The notes under the pieces were generated by a model. That model was given only the letters and a program-made list of their open reading frames with translations. It was not told the origin of the DNA and ran no database searches. A DNA stretch of 5,577 nt from Megamonas sp. UBA1792 (lineage in GTDB: Bacteria; Bacillota_C; Negativicutes; Selenomonadales; Selenomonadaceae), in NCBI GenBank assembly GCA_002315155.1, contig DCFY01000100.1, positions 1,527-7,103 on the forward strand, given 5' to 3'. A program made the translations under genes and the position numbers. Below, in pieces: positions 1-5,577 of the stretch (positions are counted from its first letter, which is position 1; every line of letters begins with the position of its first letter).

Positions 1-131
1 TATATCACCTACGAGGTTTTCTTTAAATCAAATTATTTTATTCATTTTCAGTCATTCATACTTTTAGAAATCCTTATTAAACGTTCCATATCTCCTGCCC
101 GTATAAAAGGAATGACTTCTTTACTATGATA
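1..131. other. non-coding stretch downstream of the MFS gene
   Basis: This AT-rich stretch follows the stop codon of the minus-strand transporter gene. I see no intrinsic terminator: the one possible fold (GTATAA at 101-106 with TTATAC at 133-138) has weak internal pairing and no following T run. A 13-codon minus-strand reading frame (48-89) sits behind a GGAG, but it is too short to support as a gene. The next gene to the left probably starts outside the window, so transcription from the hxlR-like promoter could continue through here. Confidence 0.5.
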
Positions 132-1358
132 TTATACACTTGTATACAAATAACGATGCCAAATAGCAATACCAATAAAGAACAGCAAGGGTCCTGTAAT
201 AAGAAAAACATACTGTATGCCAAAAAGCATACTAATAAAACTGCCGATAAGCGGGCCAACCATTGCTCCTGACTGATTTGCCGTTGTCGCCAGACCAAAT
301 ACACGTCCGCGAAAATCCGCCTTTGTCGACTTTACGAGCATTGCACTGACCGCCGGATTCGTACCAACAAAGAACAACCCGAAAAAAAACTGCAGCACAC
401 CAAAACCAACAACCGTTGATGGAAAATACTGCAGGAAATTAAAGATACCTGCTCCACAAAAGGCTAGTACCATTACAAGGAAATAACCGCGCCGTTGACC
501 AAACGCCCCCCATGGTGCTGTAGAAATTGCTCCGGCAACACCGCCCAGGCTGAAAATCAGCCCTGATGTAAACATGACATTTTCCATACTTCCTTGCAAT
601 TGTGCAATATAAAGACTGATGACCGGTTGCAACACCATATTCGAAAGACTGATGATAAACGTTAGTGCAAGCATTTCTAAAAGCAGACGATTATGCGCTG
701 CATAGCGAAAATCATCAAGAATGCTATCCCCTTTAACTAATTTTTTCACAGACTTTTTTTCGTTTTTCATCACTTCAACTTCAGCGATTGGTTCCTGTAC
801 AAAGAACACGACCAGAAGTACTACAAAAAAAAGTAAAAGCCCTGCCAGATAGAACGATGACCGCATGCCGATGGCTTCAGCAATTACTCCACCAAGAAGC
901 GGACCAAGCACCATTCCAAGAATCTGCCCTGTTTGCACGATGCCAAGACTAGAACCCAGCTCTTCCGGCGGTGCACTCGATGATGCAATTGCCAAACTTG
1001 CTGGCAAGAAACCATTTGCAAACCCCTGCAAAATACGCACAACAAAAAGCTGTTCCGGTGACGTTACAAAGCCGCCAAGAAAATACGTTAAAGAAAGTCC
1101 GATGCCTGCACGTATTGCCATAAGACGTTTGCCCTTCTTATCCGCCATTTTTCCCCATATCGGCGCCATAATTGCCGCTACGAAAAACGTAACCGAAAAT
1201 ACACCACCCGAATACATTGCAACCTCCGACTGGCTGACTCCCAGCTCAAGAAGATACATTGGTAAAAACGGTATAAGCATCGTATAGCTTGCTGACGTAC
1301 AGCCTACCGCAAAACACAGTACAAAAACATTTCTTTTCCAATTACTTACACTACTCAT
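132..1358 (-). CDS. MFS transporter, DHA1 drug-antiporter type
   Basis: This is a 408-residue inner-membrane protein of the major facilitator superfamily, the usual length for a 12-TM DHA1 exporter. Hydrophobic segments run from about residue 10 to 188 and from 225 to 400. They are separated by a charged central loop (about 190-222, rich in Lys and Glu), as expected for two six-helix halves. Motif A lies between TM2 and TM3 (GKMADKKGKR, 69-78), with a degenerate copy in the second half (GAFGQRRGY, 284-292). Motif C, the antiporter signature of TM5, is present as GMVLGPLLGG (148-157), with a related GAMVGPLIG at 364-372. Motif C points to proton-coupled efflux, probably of drugs or toxic metabolites; the substrate cannot be read from sequence. 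The ATG overlaps the last 8 bases of the upstream HxlR gene, and no good Shine-Dalgarno precedes it, so translation is probably coupled. The linked regulator suggests inducible efflux. Confidence 0.9.
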   Translation of the reverse strand: MSSVSNWKRNVFVLCFAVGCTSASYTMLIPFLPMYLLELGVSQSEVAMYSGGVFSVTFFVAAIMAPIWGKMADKKGKRLMAIRAGIGLSLTYFLGGFVTSPEQLFVVRILQGFANGFLPASLAIASSSAPPEELGSSLGIVQTGQILGMVLGPLLGGVIAEAIGMRSSFYLAGLLLFFVVLLVVFFVQEPIAEVEVMKNEKKSVKKLVKGDSILDDFRYAAHNRLLLEMLALTFIISLSNMVLQPVISLYIAQLQGSMENVMFTSGLIFSLGGVAGAISTAPWGAFGQRRGYFLVMVLAFCGAGIFNFLQYFPSTVVGFGVLQFFFGLFFVGTNPAVSAMLVKSTKADFRGRVFGLATTANQSGAMVGPLIGSFISMLFGIQYVFLITGPLLFFIGIAIWHRYLYTSV

Positions 1359-1695
1359 TTACACAACCCATTCTCTTTCTCTTATAATTTTCTCCCCAGA
1401 CATACATCGACTGCAATACAGGATTAAGACTTCGTCCCAGTTCTGTGAGCGTATACTCGACACGTGGCGGTACTTCTGCATAAACATGCCGTGTCAACAG
1501 CCCACTTGATTCCATTGAGCGTAGCTTTTGTGTCAATACCTTCTGCGTAATACTGCCAATCGACTTTTTCAACTCACCAAAACGCCTCGTCCCCATAAGC
1601 AAATCTCTTACAATAAGAACTTTCCATTTATCTCCCATCAAAAGTAACATCACCTCAACCGGACAAAGCGGCAATATCTCTTCATTCATATTCAT
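1351..1695 (-). CDS. HxlR-family winged-helix transcriptional regulator
   Basis: This 114-residue protein is the normal size for a one-domain HxlR (DUF24) DNA-binding repressor or activator. The family pattern covers nearly the whole chain: CPVEVMLLLMGDKWKVLIV (11-29), then a region with RFGELKKSIGSIT (38-50), the recognition-helix segment QKVLTQKLRSMESSGLL (51-67), and the wing ending in PPRVEYTLTELGRSL (76-90). Cys11 before Pro12 is the conserved N-terminal Cys of the family, and a second Cys (111) lies close to the C-terminus. The ATG is preceded by GGAAGGAA at a suitable distance; a second ATG two codons on is possible. It is the first gene of a two-gene unit and overlaps the exporter gene, so it most likely controls that exporter and itself. 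The ligand or signal is unknown. Confidence 0.93.
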   Translation of the reverse strand: MNMNEEILPLCPVEVMLLLMGDKWKVLIVRDLLMGTRRFGELKKSIGSITQKVLTQKLRSMESSGLLTRHVYAEVPPRVEYTLTELGRSLNPVLQSMYVWGENYKRKRMGCVNE

Positions 1696-1704
1696 AATCT
1701 TCTA

Positions 1705-1712
1705 TTCCTTCC
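1705..1712 (-). promoter_or_regulatory. ribosome binding site of the HxlR gene
   Basis: The minus strand reads GGAAGGAA nine bases before the ATG at 1695. This supports that ATG, although the in-frame ATG at 1689 would be only six bases further on. Confidence 0.6.
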
Positions 1713-1757
1713 ATCATCATTTCTTTTAGATACTTGCTATGTTTTCACCGCTAGCAC

Positions 1758-1786
1758 ATTATAGTATACCACTACTTTCTTGTCAA
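1758..1786 (-). promoter_or_regulatory. consensus sigma-70/sigma-A promoter of the HxlR-MFS unit
   Basis: On the minus strand, TTGACA (1786-1781) and TATAAT (1763-1758) are separated by exactly 17 bases. Both hexamers are perfect matches to the housekeeping consensus. Transcription would start near 1751, giving a leader of about 55 bases before the HxlR ATG. The spacer ends in the palindrome GTATAC (1764-1769), which directly abuts the -10 box and could be part of an operator. A promoter this strong usually needs a repressor to hold it down, which fits autoregulation by the HxlR protein (inference). Confidence 0.87.
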
Positions 1787-1880
1787 CAATCCAATTCGCA
1801 TAAACATTTCTATCCTAAAAGTAATTTACTATCATTTCTACTTCCATTTTACTGCATATTCCATGGCAGGAATCTCACAC

Positions 1881-1902
1881 AGTATTGTCTAATACAAATA
1901 CT
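1881..1902. promoter_or_regulatory. inverted repeat before murQ, candidate operator
   Basis: AGTATT (1881-1886) and AATACT (1897-1902) are perfect inverted arms with 10 bases between them. Nested inside is a second pair, GTATT (1882-1886) and AATAC (1891-1895), four bases apart. The element lies 36 bases before the murQ ATG, over the best promoter candidate, which is where a repressor of the operon would be expected. The arms are short and AT-rich, so chance is possible. No regulator for it is encoded in the window. Confidence 0.35.
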
Positions 1903-1914
1903 ATATTCTACTAT
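1885..1914 (+). promoter_or_regulatory. weak candidate promoter of the mur operon
   Basis: TTGTCT (1885-1890) and TACTAT (1909-1914) stand 18 bases apart, each matching four of six consensus bases. The predicted start near 1921 would leave a very short leader that keeps only GAGGA of the ribosome binding site. Other -10-like words nearby (TACTAT at 1899, TATATT at 1902) lack a -35 partner. A promoter must exist in 1696-1937 because the upstream gene is divergent, but its exact position is uncertain. Confidence 0.3.
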
Positions 1915-1917
1915 TGA

Positions 1918-1925
1918 AAAGAGGA
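1918..1925 (+). promoter_or_regulatory. ribosome binding site deciding the murQ start
   Basis: AAAGAGGA lies 12 bases before the ATG at 1938. An in-frame TTG at 1914 would place this site inside the coding region and has no Shine-Dalgarno of its own, so the ATG is preferred. Confidence 0.6.
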
Positions 1926-1937
1926 TTTATTTTATTC

Positions 1938-2843
1938 ATGATACAATTAGAAAAGCTCGCTACAGAACACAAAAATCCGGCAAGTTCATCTATCGACCAG
2001 GTGTCTACACTCTCTATGCTCCAAATCATCAACAATGAAGATAAAAAAATTGCGCCTGCAATTGAAGCAATTCTGCCACAAATTGCTGTAGCTGTTGATA
2101 CGATTACAGCCCATCTCACAAAAGGTGGTCGACTATTCTATATTGGTGCCGGCACATCCGGTCGACTTGGTATCCTTGATGCCTCAGAGTGTCCACCGAC
2201 CTATGGTACAGACCCTGAGCTTGTTCAAGGCATTATTGCTGGCGGTTATGCCGCTATTTTAACTGCACAAGAAGGTGCAGAGGATTCCGTATCACTTGCC
2301 GTCGATGATTTGAAAGCAAAAACACTTACCGCCAGCGATGTCGTTGTCGGTATTGCTGCCTCGGGGCGTACCCCATATGTTATCGGAGGCTTGACGTATG
2401 CATGCGAGATAGGTGCCGCAACCATCTCGATTGCCTGCACACCTGATGCCCCGATTGCTAGTCTTGCCGATATTGCACTTACACCTGACATCGGCCCGGA
2501 AGTCATCACAGGATCGACACGCATGAAGGCAGGCACTGCCCAAAAACTTATTCTTAATATGCTTTCGACAGGCACAATGATTCATCTGGGCAAAGTCTAT
2601 GGCAATCTTATGGTCGATGTCAAAACCTCTAATAAAAAGCTGGAGGAACGTGCTCGCCGTATCGTCATGGAGGCCACAGGATGTGACCGACCAACCAGCA
2701 TTCAAAAGCTTAAGGAAGCACACGGACAGGCCAAACTCGCTATTTTTATGCTGCTGTCTGGCACATCAGTCGGCAAAGCAGAAAATCTGCTTGATGAAGC
2801 GCACGGGTTTGTTGCGATAGCACTAAAAAATCTAACAGAATAA
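1938..2843 (+). CDS. murQ: N-acetylmuramic acid 6-phosphate etherase
   Basis: This cytoplasmic enzyme cleaves the D-lactyl ether of MurNAc-6-phosphate to give GlcNAc-6-phosphate and D-lactate, the committed step of MurNAc catabolism. From the chosen ATG it is 301 residues, close to the roughly 300 of family members, and its first residues ([10 protein letters not shown]) match the start of E. coli MurQ as I recall it. The SIS sugar-phosphate fold shows GAGTSGRLG (70-78), ASECPPTYG (82-90), [10 protein letters not shown] (139-148) and the signature [13 protein letters not shown] (191-203). Glu84 and Glu115 align with Glu83 and Glu114, the catalytically important residues of the E. coli enzyme. 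A helical C-terminal region (about 235-301) is complete. It is the first gene of a murQ-murP-mupG operon, 28 bases ahead of murP, and carries no sign of damage. An upstream TTG at 1914 would add eight residues but overlaps the ribosome binding site. Confidence 0.97.
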   Translation: MIQLEKLATEHKNPASSSIDQVSTLSMLQIINNEDKKIAPAIEAILPQIAVAVDTITAHLTKGGRLFYIGAGTSGRLGILDASECPPTYGTDPELVQGIIAGGYAAILTAQEGAEDSVSLAVDDLKAKTLTASDVVVGIAASGRTPYVIGGLTYACEIGAATISIACTPDAPIASLADIALTPDIGPEVITGSTRMKAGTAQKLILNMLSTGTMIHLGKVYGNLMVDVKTSNKKLEERARRIVMEATGCDRPTSIQKLKEAHGQAKLAIFMLLSGTSVGKAENLLDEAHGFVAIALKNLTE

Positions 2844-2854
2844 ACAAGTTCAAT

Positions 2855-2862
2855 AAAGGAGG
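2855..2862 (+). promoter_or_regulatory. perfect ribosome binding site for the murP TTG start
   Basis: AAAGGAGG sits nine bases before the TTG at 2872, an ideal distance. The next in-frame ATG comes only after the phosphorylated Cys of the IIB domain, so TTG has to be the start. Confidence 0.85.
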
Positions 2863-2871
2863 CTGCTCTCA

Positions 2872-4251
2872 TTGACTGCTCTCGACACAACTACATTGGC
2901 GGCTGACATCTACAGGCTCGTCGGACCAAAAGAAAACATCCTTATTGCCGAAAACTGTATGACACGTCTTCGCCTGCAGCTCAAAAAAAAGGATACAGCA
3001 TCACTTGCGCTTCTCAAAAAAATGCCAGGTGTACTTGGCCTAAATGAGCCATCTGCAAATGAATTGCAAATCATACTCGGTCCAGGGCGCGCAACACAGG
3101 TCACAGATGCATTCCAAAAACTTCTAAAATTACCGGTTGATGCAAAAACCTTATCCTCCATCACCAAACAAAAACCACAAATTGGCGATGGGCATGAATT
3201 GCATTCTGCGATCCGCACGAAAAACGCAACACCAGGTAAATTGTTTTTAAAGCGCATTGCCAGCATTTTCATGCCAATTATACCTGCATTCATTGGCTGC
3301 GGCCTTATCACAGGTCTTCTCAATGTCATTCTTAAAATTGATCCATCACTTGGGACTATCGCCTCCGTCCAGCTTCTGCAGATTGCCGGCAATGCTGCAT
3401 TTTGGGGCATCAATATCTTTGTTGGTATCAATGCTGCCAAGGAATTTGAAGCCTCCCCCATATTGGGGGGTGTCATGGCTGTCATCATCACACATCCGGG
3501 TCTCAGCTTAATCAGCTTATTTGATGAAATGCTTGTACCGGGACGTGGCGGCATTATGGCTGTTTTGCTTGTTGTTGCCTTTTCTTCCTGGTTGGAAAAG
3601 AAACTTCACCATATAATTCCAGAGATGTTTGATCTCTTTCTCACACCACTATTTGTTATACTTATTTCCACCTTTACAGCGATTTTTCTTCTACAGCCCC
3701 TTGGTGGTATGCTGTCTGAAGGCATCGGTTATGCAGCAACAGCAGCCATTGGCAAAGGTGGCGCTTTTACTGGTTTTATTCTCGCGGGAACATTCCTTCC
3801 ACTTGTCATGACCGGACTTCATCAGGGTCTTACCCCAATCCATGCTGAGCTCATCGCTCGTACGGGGGTGACGATTCTTCTTCCAATTCTTGCTATGGCT
3901 GGTGCCGGACAGGTTGGTTCTGCGATTGCAGTCTATTTCAAAACAAAAAATTCGCAGCTAAAAAAAACAATTGCTTCCGCATTGCCCGTCGGCCTCATGG
4001 GTATCGGCGAACCCCTTATCTATGGTGTTACCCTGCCTCTTGGCAAGCCCTTCATTGGTGCCTGCATCGGTGCTGCTTTTGGCGGTACGATCCAAGCCGC
4101 CAATGTGATTGGTTCCTCAGCTCTTGGCATTTCAGGCCTGCCGCTTGCCGCCTGCACAGATAACATTCCAATATATCTTTTGGGTCTCATCGTTGCCTAT
4201 GCTGGTGGCTTCATTGCAACTTGGATCATCGGTTTTGATGATCCGGAATAG
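2872..4251 (+). CDS. murP: PTS MurNAc-type transporter, IIBC component
   Basis: This 459-residue membrane permease of the glucose PTS superfamily imports and phosphorylates MurNAc or, as with the S. aureus protein, the MurNAc-GlcNAc disaccharide. The N-terminal IIB domain (about 1-87) carries the phosphorylation site Cys29 in NCMTRLR (28-34), followed by ELQIILGPG (64-72). The Asn before the Cys resembles E. coli MurP. A polar linker (about 88-122) leads to the IIC domain (about 123-455), which has many hydrophobic helices. Family motifs there include GLHQG with His317, LAMAGAGQVG, and GIGEPLIYGVTLP around Glu380. There is no IIA domain, so phosphate must come from a separate glucose-type IIA protein (Crr). 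Translation starts at TTG behind an ideal ribosome binding site. It lies between murQ and mupG, whose products act on its imported product. Sucrose- or trehalose-type IIBC permeases are relatives, but motifs and neighbours favour MurP. Confidence 0.93.
   Translation: MTALDTTTLAADIYRLVGPKENILIAENCMTRLRLQLKKKDTASLALLKKMPGVLGLNEPSANELQIILGPGRATQVTDAFQKLLKLPVDAKTLSSITKQKPQIGDGHELHSAIRTKNATPGKLFLKRIASIFMPIIPAFIGCGLITGLLNVILKIDPSLGTIASVQLLQIAGNAAFWGINIFVGINAAKEFEASPILGGVMAVIITHPGLSLISLFDEMLVPGRGGIMAVLLVVAFSSWLEKKLHHIIPEMFDLFLTPLFVILISTFTAIFLLQPLGGMLSEGIGYAATAAIGKGGAFTGFILAGTFLPLVMTGLHQGLTPIHAELIARTGVTILLPILAMAGAGQVGSAIAVYFKTKNSQLKKTIASALPVGLMGIGEPLIYGVTLPLGKPFIGACIGAAFGGTIQAANVIGSSALGISGLPLAACTDNIPIYLLGLIVAYAGGFIATWIIGFDDPE
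3453..3471. repeat. G/C-tract inverted repeat inside murP
   Basis: CCCCCA (3455-3460) and TGGGGG (3464-3469) form a perfect six-base stem around a three-base loop, and the right arm is part of a run of six G. It encodes the Ser-Pro-Ile-Leu-Gly-Gly segment of the IIC domain, a conserved part of these permeases, so it is probably a by-product of coding. It stands out in AT-leaning DNA. Confidence 0.4.
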
Positions 4252-4275
4252 ACTATCAATTTACACAGCAAATCA

Positions 4276-4285
4276 AAAAGGGGGA
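4276..4285 (+). promoter_or_regulatory. ribosome binding site deciding the mupG start
   Basis: The purine run AAAAGGGGGA ends six bases before the ATG at 4292. The frame stays open back to 4109, but that extension lies inside murP and has no family similarity. Confidence 0.75.
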
Positions 4286-4291
4286 CTTTCC

Positions 4292-5365
4292 ATGCAAACA
4301 GGTATTGCCGTATATATCGGCCTTGACAACAGCTTTGAAGAAAATCTCCATCTTATCGAAACTGCCGCTAAACTTGGTGTACAACGTCTTTTTACATCTT
4401 TCCATATTCCTGAAACGGATACCTCTCTATTTAAAAAACAGATTGGTGACATTCTGCGAGTCGCCCGCCAACATCGTATGGAAGTCATTTCTGATGTATC
4501 ACCTTCTACACTGAATCTGCTCGGAATTGATAAGCTTAACCTATCGGCTTTTCACTTTCTTGGTATCCGAACACTTCGCCTTGATTATGGCTATGGCACC
4601 GATGAAATTGCACATTTGAGTCAGAACCAGCAGCATATTCGTATCCAGCTCAATGCCTCGACAATCACTGGAAAGATTCTTACTGAACTTCTTCACAAGC
4701 AGGCCAACTTTGCCAACATTGATGCCCTGCACAACTTTTATCCGCGCGAAGGCACTGGTATCTCCGAAGAGACACTCGTACGAAAGAATGCTATGCTTCA
4801 CAAGGCTGGTATACGTATTGGCGCTTTTATCCCAAGCCAGTACCGACGTCGTTCACCGCTCAAGGCAGGTCTGCCTACGCTTGAGATGCATCGTGATTTC
4901 GACGTGAGTCTAGCTGCCCGTCATCTTGCAGCTATTGGCATTAGCTCTATCTTCATCGGGGATTCACTTCCTTCGGAAGAAGAGCTAAAAACACTTACTT
5001 CAATAAAATCAGATCAGATTACTCTTAAAGCACAGCTTTTTACAGAAAATCTTTTTCTCAAAAAACTGTTGCGTTCTACCTTCACATCACGCATTGATGA
5101 GGCCCGTGACGCAATCCGATCACAGGAAAGCCGTCTTATGCTCGACGGTCATATTCTTGAGCCCGAAAACAATAGGATTCGTTCCTATGGAACCATTACA
5201 CTTGACAACAAGGACTATCAACGCTACATGGGTGAACTGCAGATTATCAAGCGTCCCCAACCAGCCGATAAGCGTGTCAATGTTGTCGCCCGTATTCTTC
5301 ATAGTGATGAATTTCTTATCAACTATATTATTCCCGGTCGAAAATTTTCTTTTGAATTTATTTAA
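4292..5365 (+). CDS. mupG: 6-phospho-N-acetylmuramidase (DUF871, GH170)
   Basis: This cytoplasmic glycosidase is predicted to hydrolyse MurNAc-6-phosphate-GlcNAc into MurNAc-6-phosphate and GlcNAc, the activity shown for S. aureus MupG. From the ATG at 4292 it has 357 residues, typical of DUF871 proteins. The N-terminal TIM barrel (about 1-235) contains the family blocks in order: FTSFHIPE (34-41), SDVSP (67-71), RLDYG (96-100), LNAS (120-123), HNFYPREGTG (147-156), GLPTLEMHR (193-201) and IGDS (222-225). A smaller C-terminal domain (about 245-357) corresponds to the cyclophilin-like barrel known in this family. There is no signal peptide, as expected for a phosphorylated intracellular substrate. 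The 40-base gap after murP contains a strong ribosome binding site and no terminator, so it is the last gene of the operon. The product would feed MurQ. Its presence implies that the imported sugar is a disaccharide, not only MurNAc (inference). Confidence 0.93.
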   Translation: MQTGIAVYIGLDNSFEENLHLIETAAKLGVQRLFTSFHIPETDTSLFKKQIGDILRVARQHRMEVISDVSPSTLNLLGIDKLNLSAFHFLGIRTLRLDYGYGTDEIAHLSQNQQHIRIQLNASTITGKILTELLHKQANFANIDALHNFYPREGTGISEETLVRKNAMLHKAGIRIGAFIPSQYRRRSPLKAGLPTLEMHRDFDVSLAARHLAAIGISSIFIGDSLPSEEELKTLTSIKSDQITLKAQLFTENLFLKKLLRSTFTSRIDEARDAIRSQESRLMLDGHILEPENNRIRSYGTITLDNKDYQRYMGELQIIKRPQPADKRVNVVARILHSDEFLINYIIPGRKFSFEFI

Positions 5366-5370
5366 GCAAC

Positions 5371-5411
5371 AAAAAATCTTCCCTGCCATAACGGTAGAGA
5401 AGATTTTTTTT
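5371..5411. terminator. bidirectional intrinsic terminator
   Basis: The arms at 5371-5387 and 5393-5409 pair over 17 positions with one C/A mismatch and one G-T wobble, around a five-base loop. The left flank is six A and the right flank is a long T run (from 5403), so each strand sees a hairpin followed by T. It begins five bases after the mupG stop and ends five bases before the converging TPR gene, so it probably ends both transcripts. Confidence 0.9.
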
Positions 5412-5416
5412 GCTTA

Positions 5417-5577
5417 TTATTTATAAACAGGCAAATCCGGCTTGATTAAAACTGCGGCTTTATAGTCTTTCTCAGCGTCCGCTGTTTTTCCTTGCTGCTT
5501 GTACAGCATTCCCCGACGATAAAGAAGCACAGCATTCTTCGCATCGATCTTAAGACCCTCTGTATAATCAGTAATTG
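5417..5577 (-). CDS. C-terminal end of a TPR-repeat protein (partial)
   Basis: The minus strand carries an open frame that enters at the window edge and ends in two consecutive TAA codons (5417-5419, then 5414-5416). The 52 visible residues fit one tetratricopeptide repeat plus the second helix of the previous one. The pattern LLYRRGMLYKQQGKTADAEKDY has Gly, Tyr and Ala at the usual helix-packing positions, and the repeat ends in the typical AAVLIKPD with its Pro. The frame ends a few bases from the shared terminator, as expected for a real converging gene. TPR modules bind other proteins; the function of this one and any N-terminal domains or signal peptide lie outside the window. Confidence 0.8.
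   Translation of the reverse strand, partial: ITDYTEGLKIDAKNAVLLYRRGMLYKQQGKTADAEKDYKAAVLIKPDLPVYK

Noticed and set aside
101..138. Hairpin GTATAA...TTATAC after the exporter gene as a terminator
   Set aside because: The inner pairing is weak, the loop is long and no T run follows on the minus strand.
865..1287. 140-codon plus-strand reading frame inside the MFS gene
   Set aside because: It is antisense to a well-supported membrane protein, its product is Pro/Ser/Arg-rich without a recognisable fold, and it lacks a convincing ribosome binding site.
1735..1748. Minus-strand TGAAAACATAGCAA as a CcpA cre site
   Set aside because: Only about 10 of 14 positions fit, the central CG is absent, and the dyad symmetry is poor.
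1864..1880. TGGCAGG, resembling the -24 element of a sigma-54 promoter, as used by some PTS operons
   Set aside because: The required GC at the -12 position is missing (the bases there are AC), and no activator gene is nearby.
2910..3554. 214-codon minus-strand reading frame inside murP
   Set aside because: It is a long antisense shadow of the IIBC gene. The translation shows no family features, and the plus strand carries clear PTS motifs throughout.
3960..3967. Run of eight A in murP as a programmed frameshift site
   Set aside because: The frame continues unbroken into conserved IIC motifs (GIGEPLIYGV), and neither a stimulating structure nor an alternative product is evident.
4109..4291. 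61-residue upstream extension of mupG
   Set aside because: It overlaps the end of murP in another frame and has no DUF871 similarity; the ATG at 4292 has a strong ribosome binding site and starts exactly where the family begins.

Overview
The window reads as an AT-leaning chromosomal segment of a Firmicutes-type bacterium. The support is purine-rich Shine-Dalgarno sequences (AAAGGAGG, GGAAGGAA), a TTG start behind a perfect ribosome binding site, and phosphotransferase (PTS) sugar genes. The proteins look to me like those of a Negativicute (Selenomonas/Megamonas-like), but that is an impression that could only be settled by a database search. All five complete genes belong to known families. 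I found no phage, insertion sequence, CRISPR, tRNA or rRNA signal.

Left block (minus strand, 132-1695): a two-gene unit. An HxlR-family winged-helix regulator (1351-1695) is followed, with an 8-base overlap, by a 12-TM major facilitator drug-type exporter (132-1358). A perfect consensus sigma-70 promoter (TTGACA, 17-base spacer, TATAAT) lies upstream at 1758-1786. The regulator has a Cys-Pro near its N-terminus and a Cys near its C-terminus, an arrangement seen in thiol-sensing HxlR proteins. Bases 1-131 lie downstream of the exporter and hold no gene I can support.

Centre block (plus strand, 1938-5365): a compact three-gene operon for using cell-wall amino sugars. murQ encodes MurNAc-6-phosphate etherase, murP a PTS IIBC permease of the MurNAc type, and mupG a 6-phospho-N-acetylmuramidase of the DUF871/GH170 family. 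The inferred route is that MurP imports and phosphorylates MurNAc or MurNAc-GlcNAc, MupG splits MurNAc-6P-GlcNAc, and MurQ removes lactate from MurNAc-6P to give GlcNAc-6P. MurP carries no IIA domain, and no MurR-type regulator lies in the window, so both must be supplied from elsewhere. The only regulatory hints are a weak promoter and an overlapping AGTATT/AATACT inverted repeat before murQ.

Right end (5371-5577): a strong hairpin with A and T tracts on its two flanks ends the mur operon and probably serves both strands. Converging on it is the C-terminal end of a TPR-repeat protein on the minus strand (5417-5577), cut off by the window edge.

The 1696-1937 gap between the two divergent units is the only sizeable non-coding stretch and holds the promoters and candidate operator. 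I see no clearly undescribed system here. The most useful leads are the possible redox control of the efflux unit and the regulator-less mur operon.
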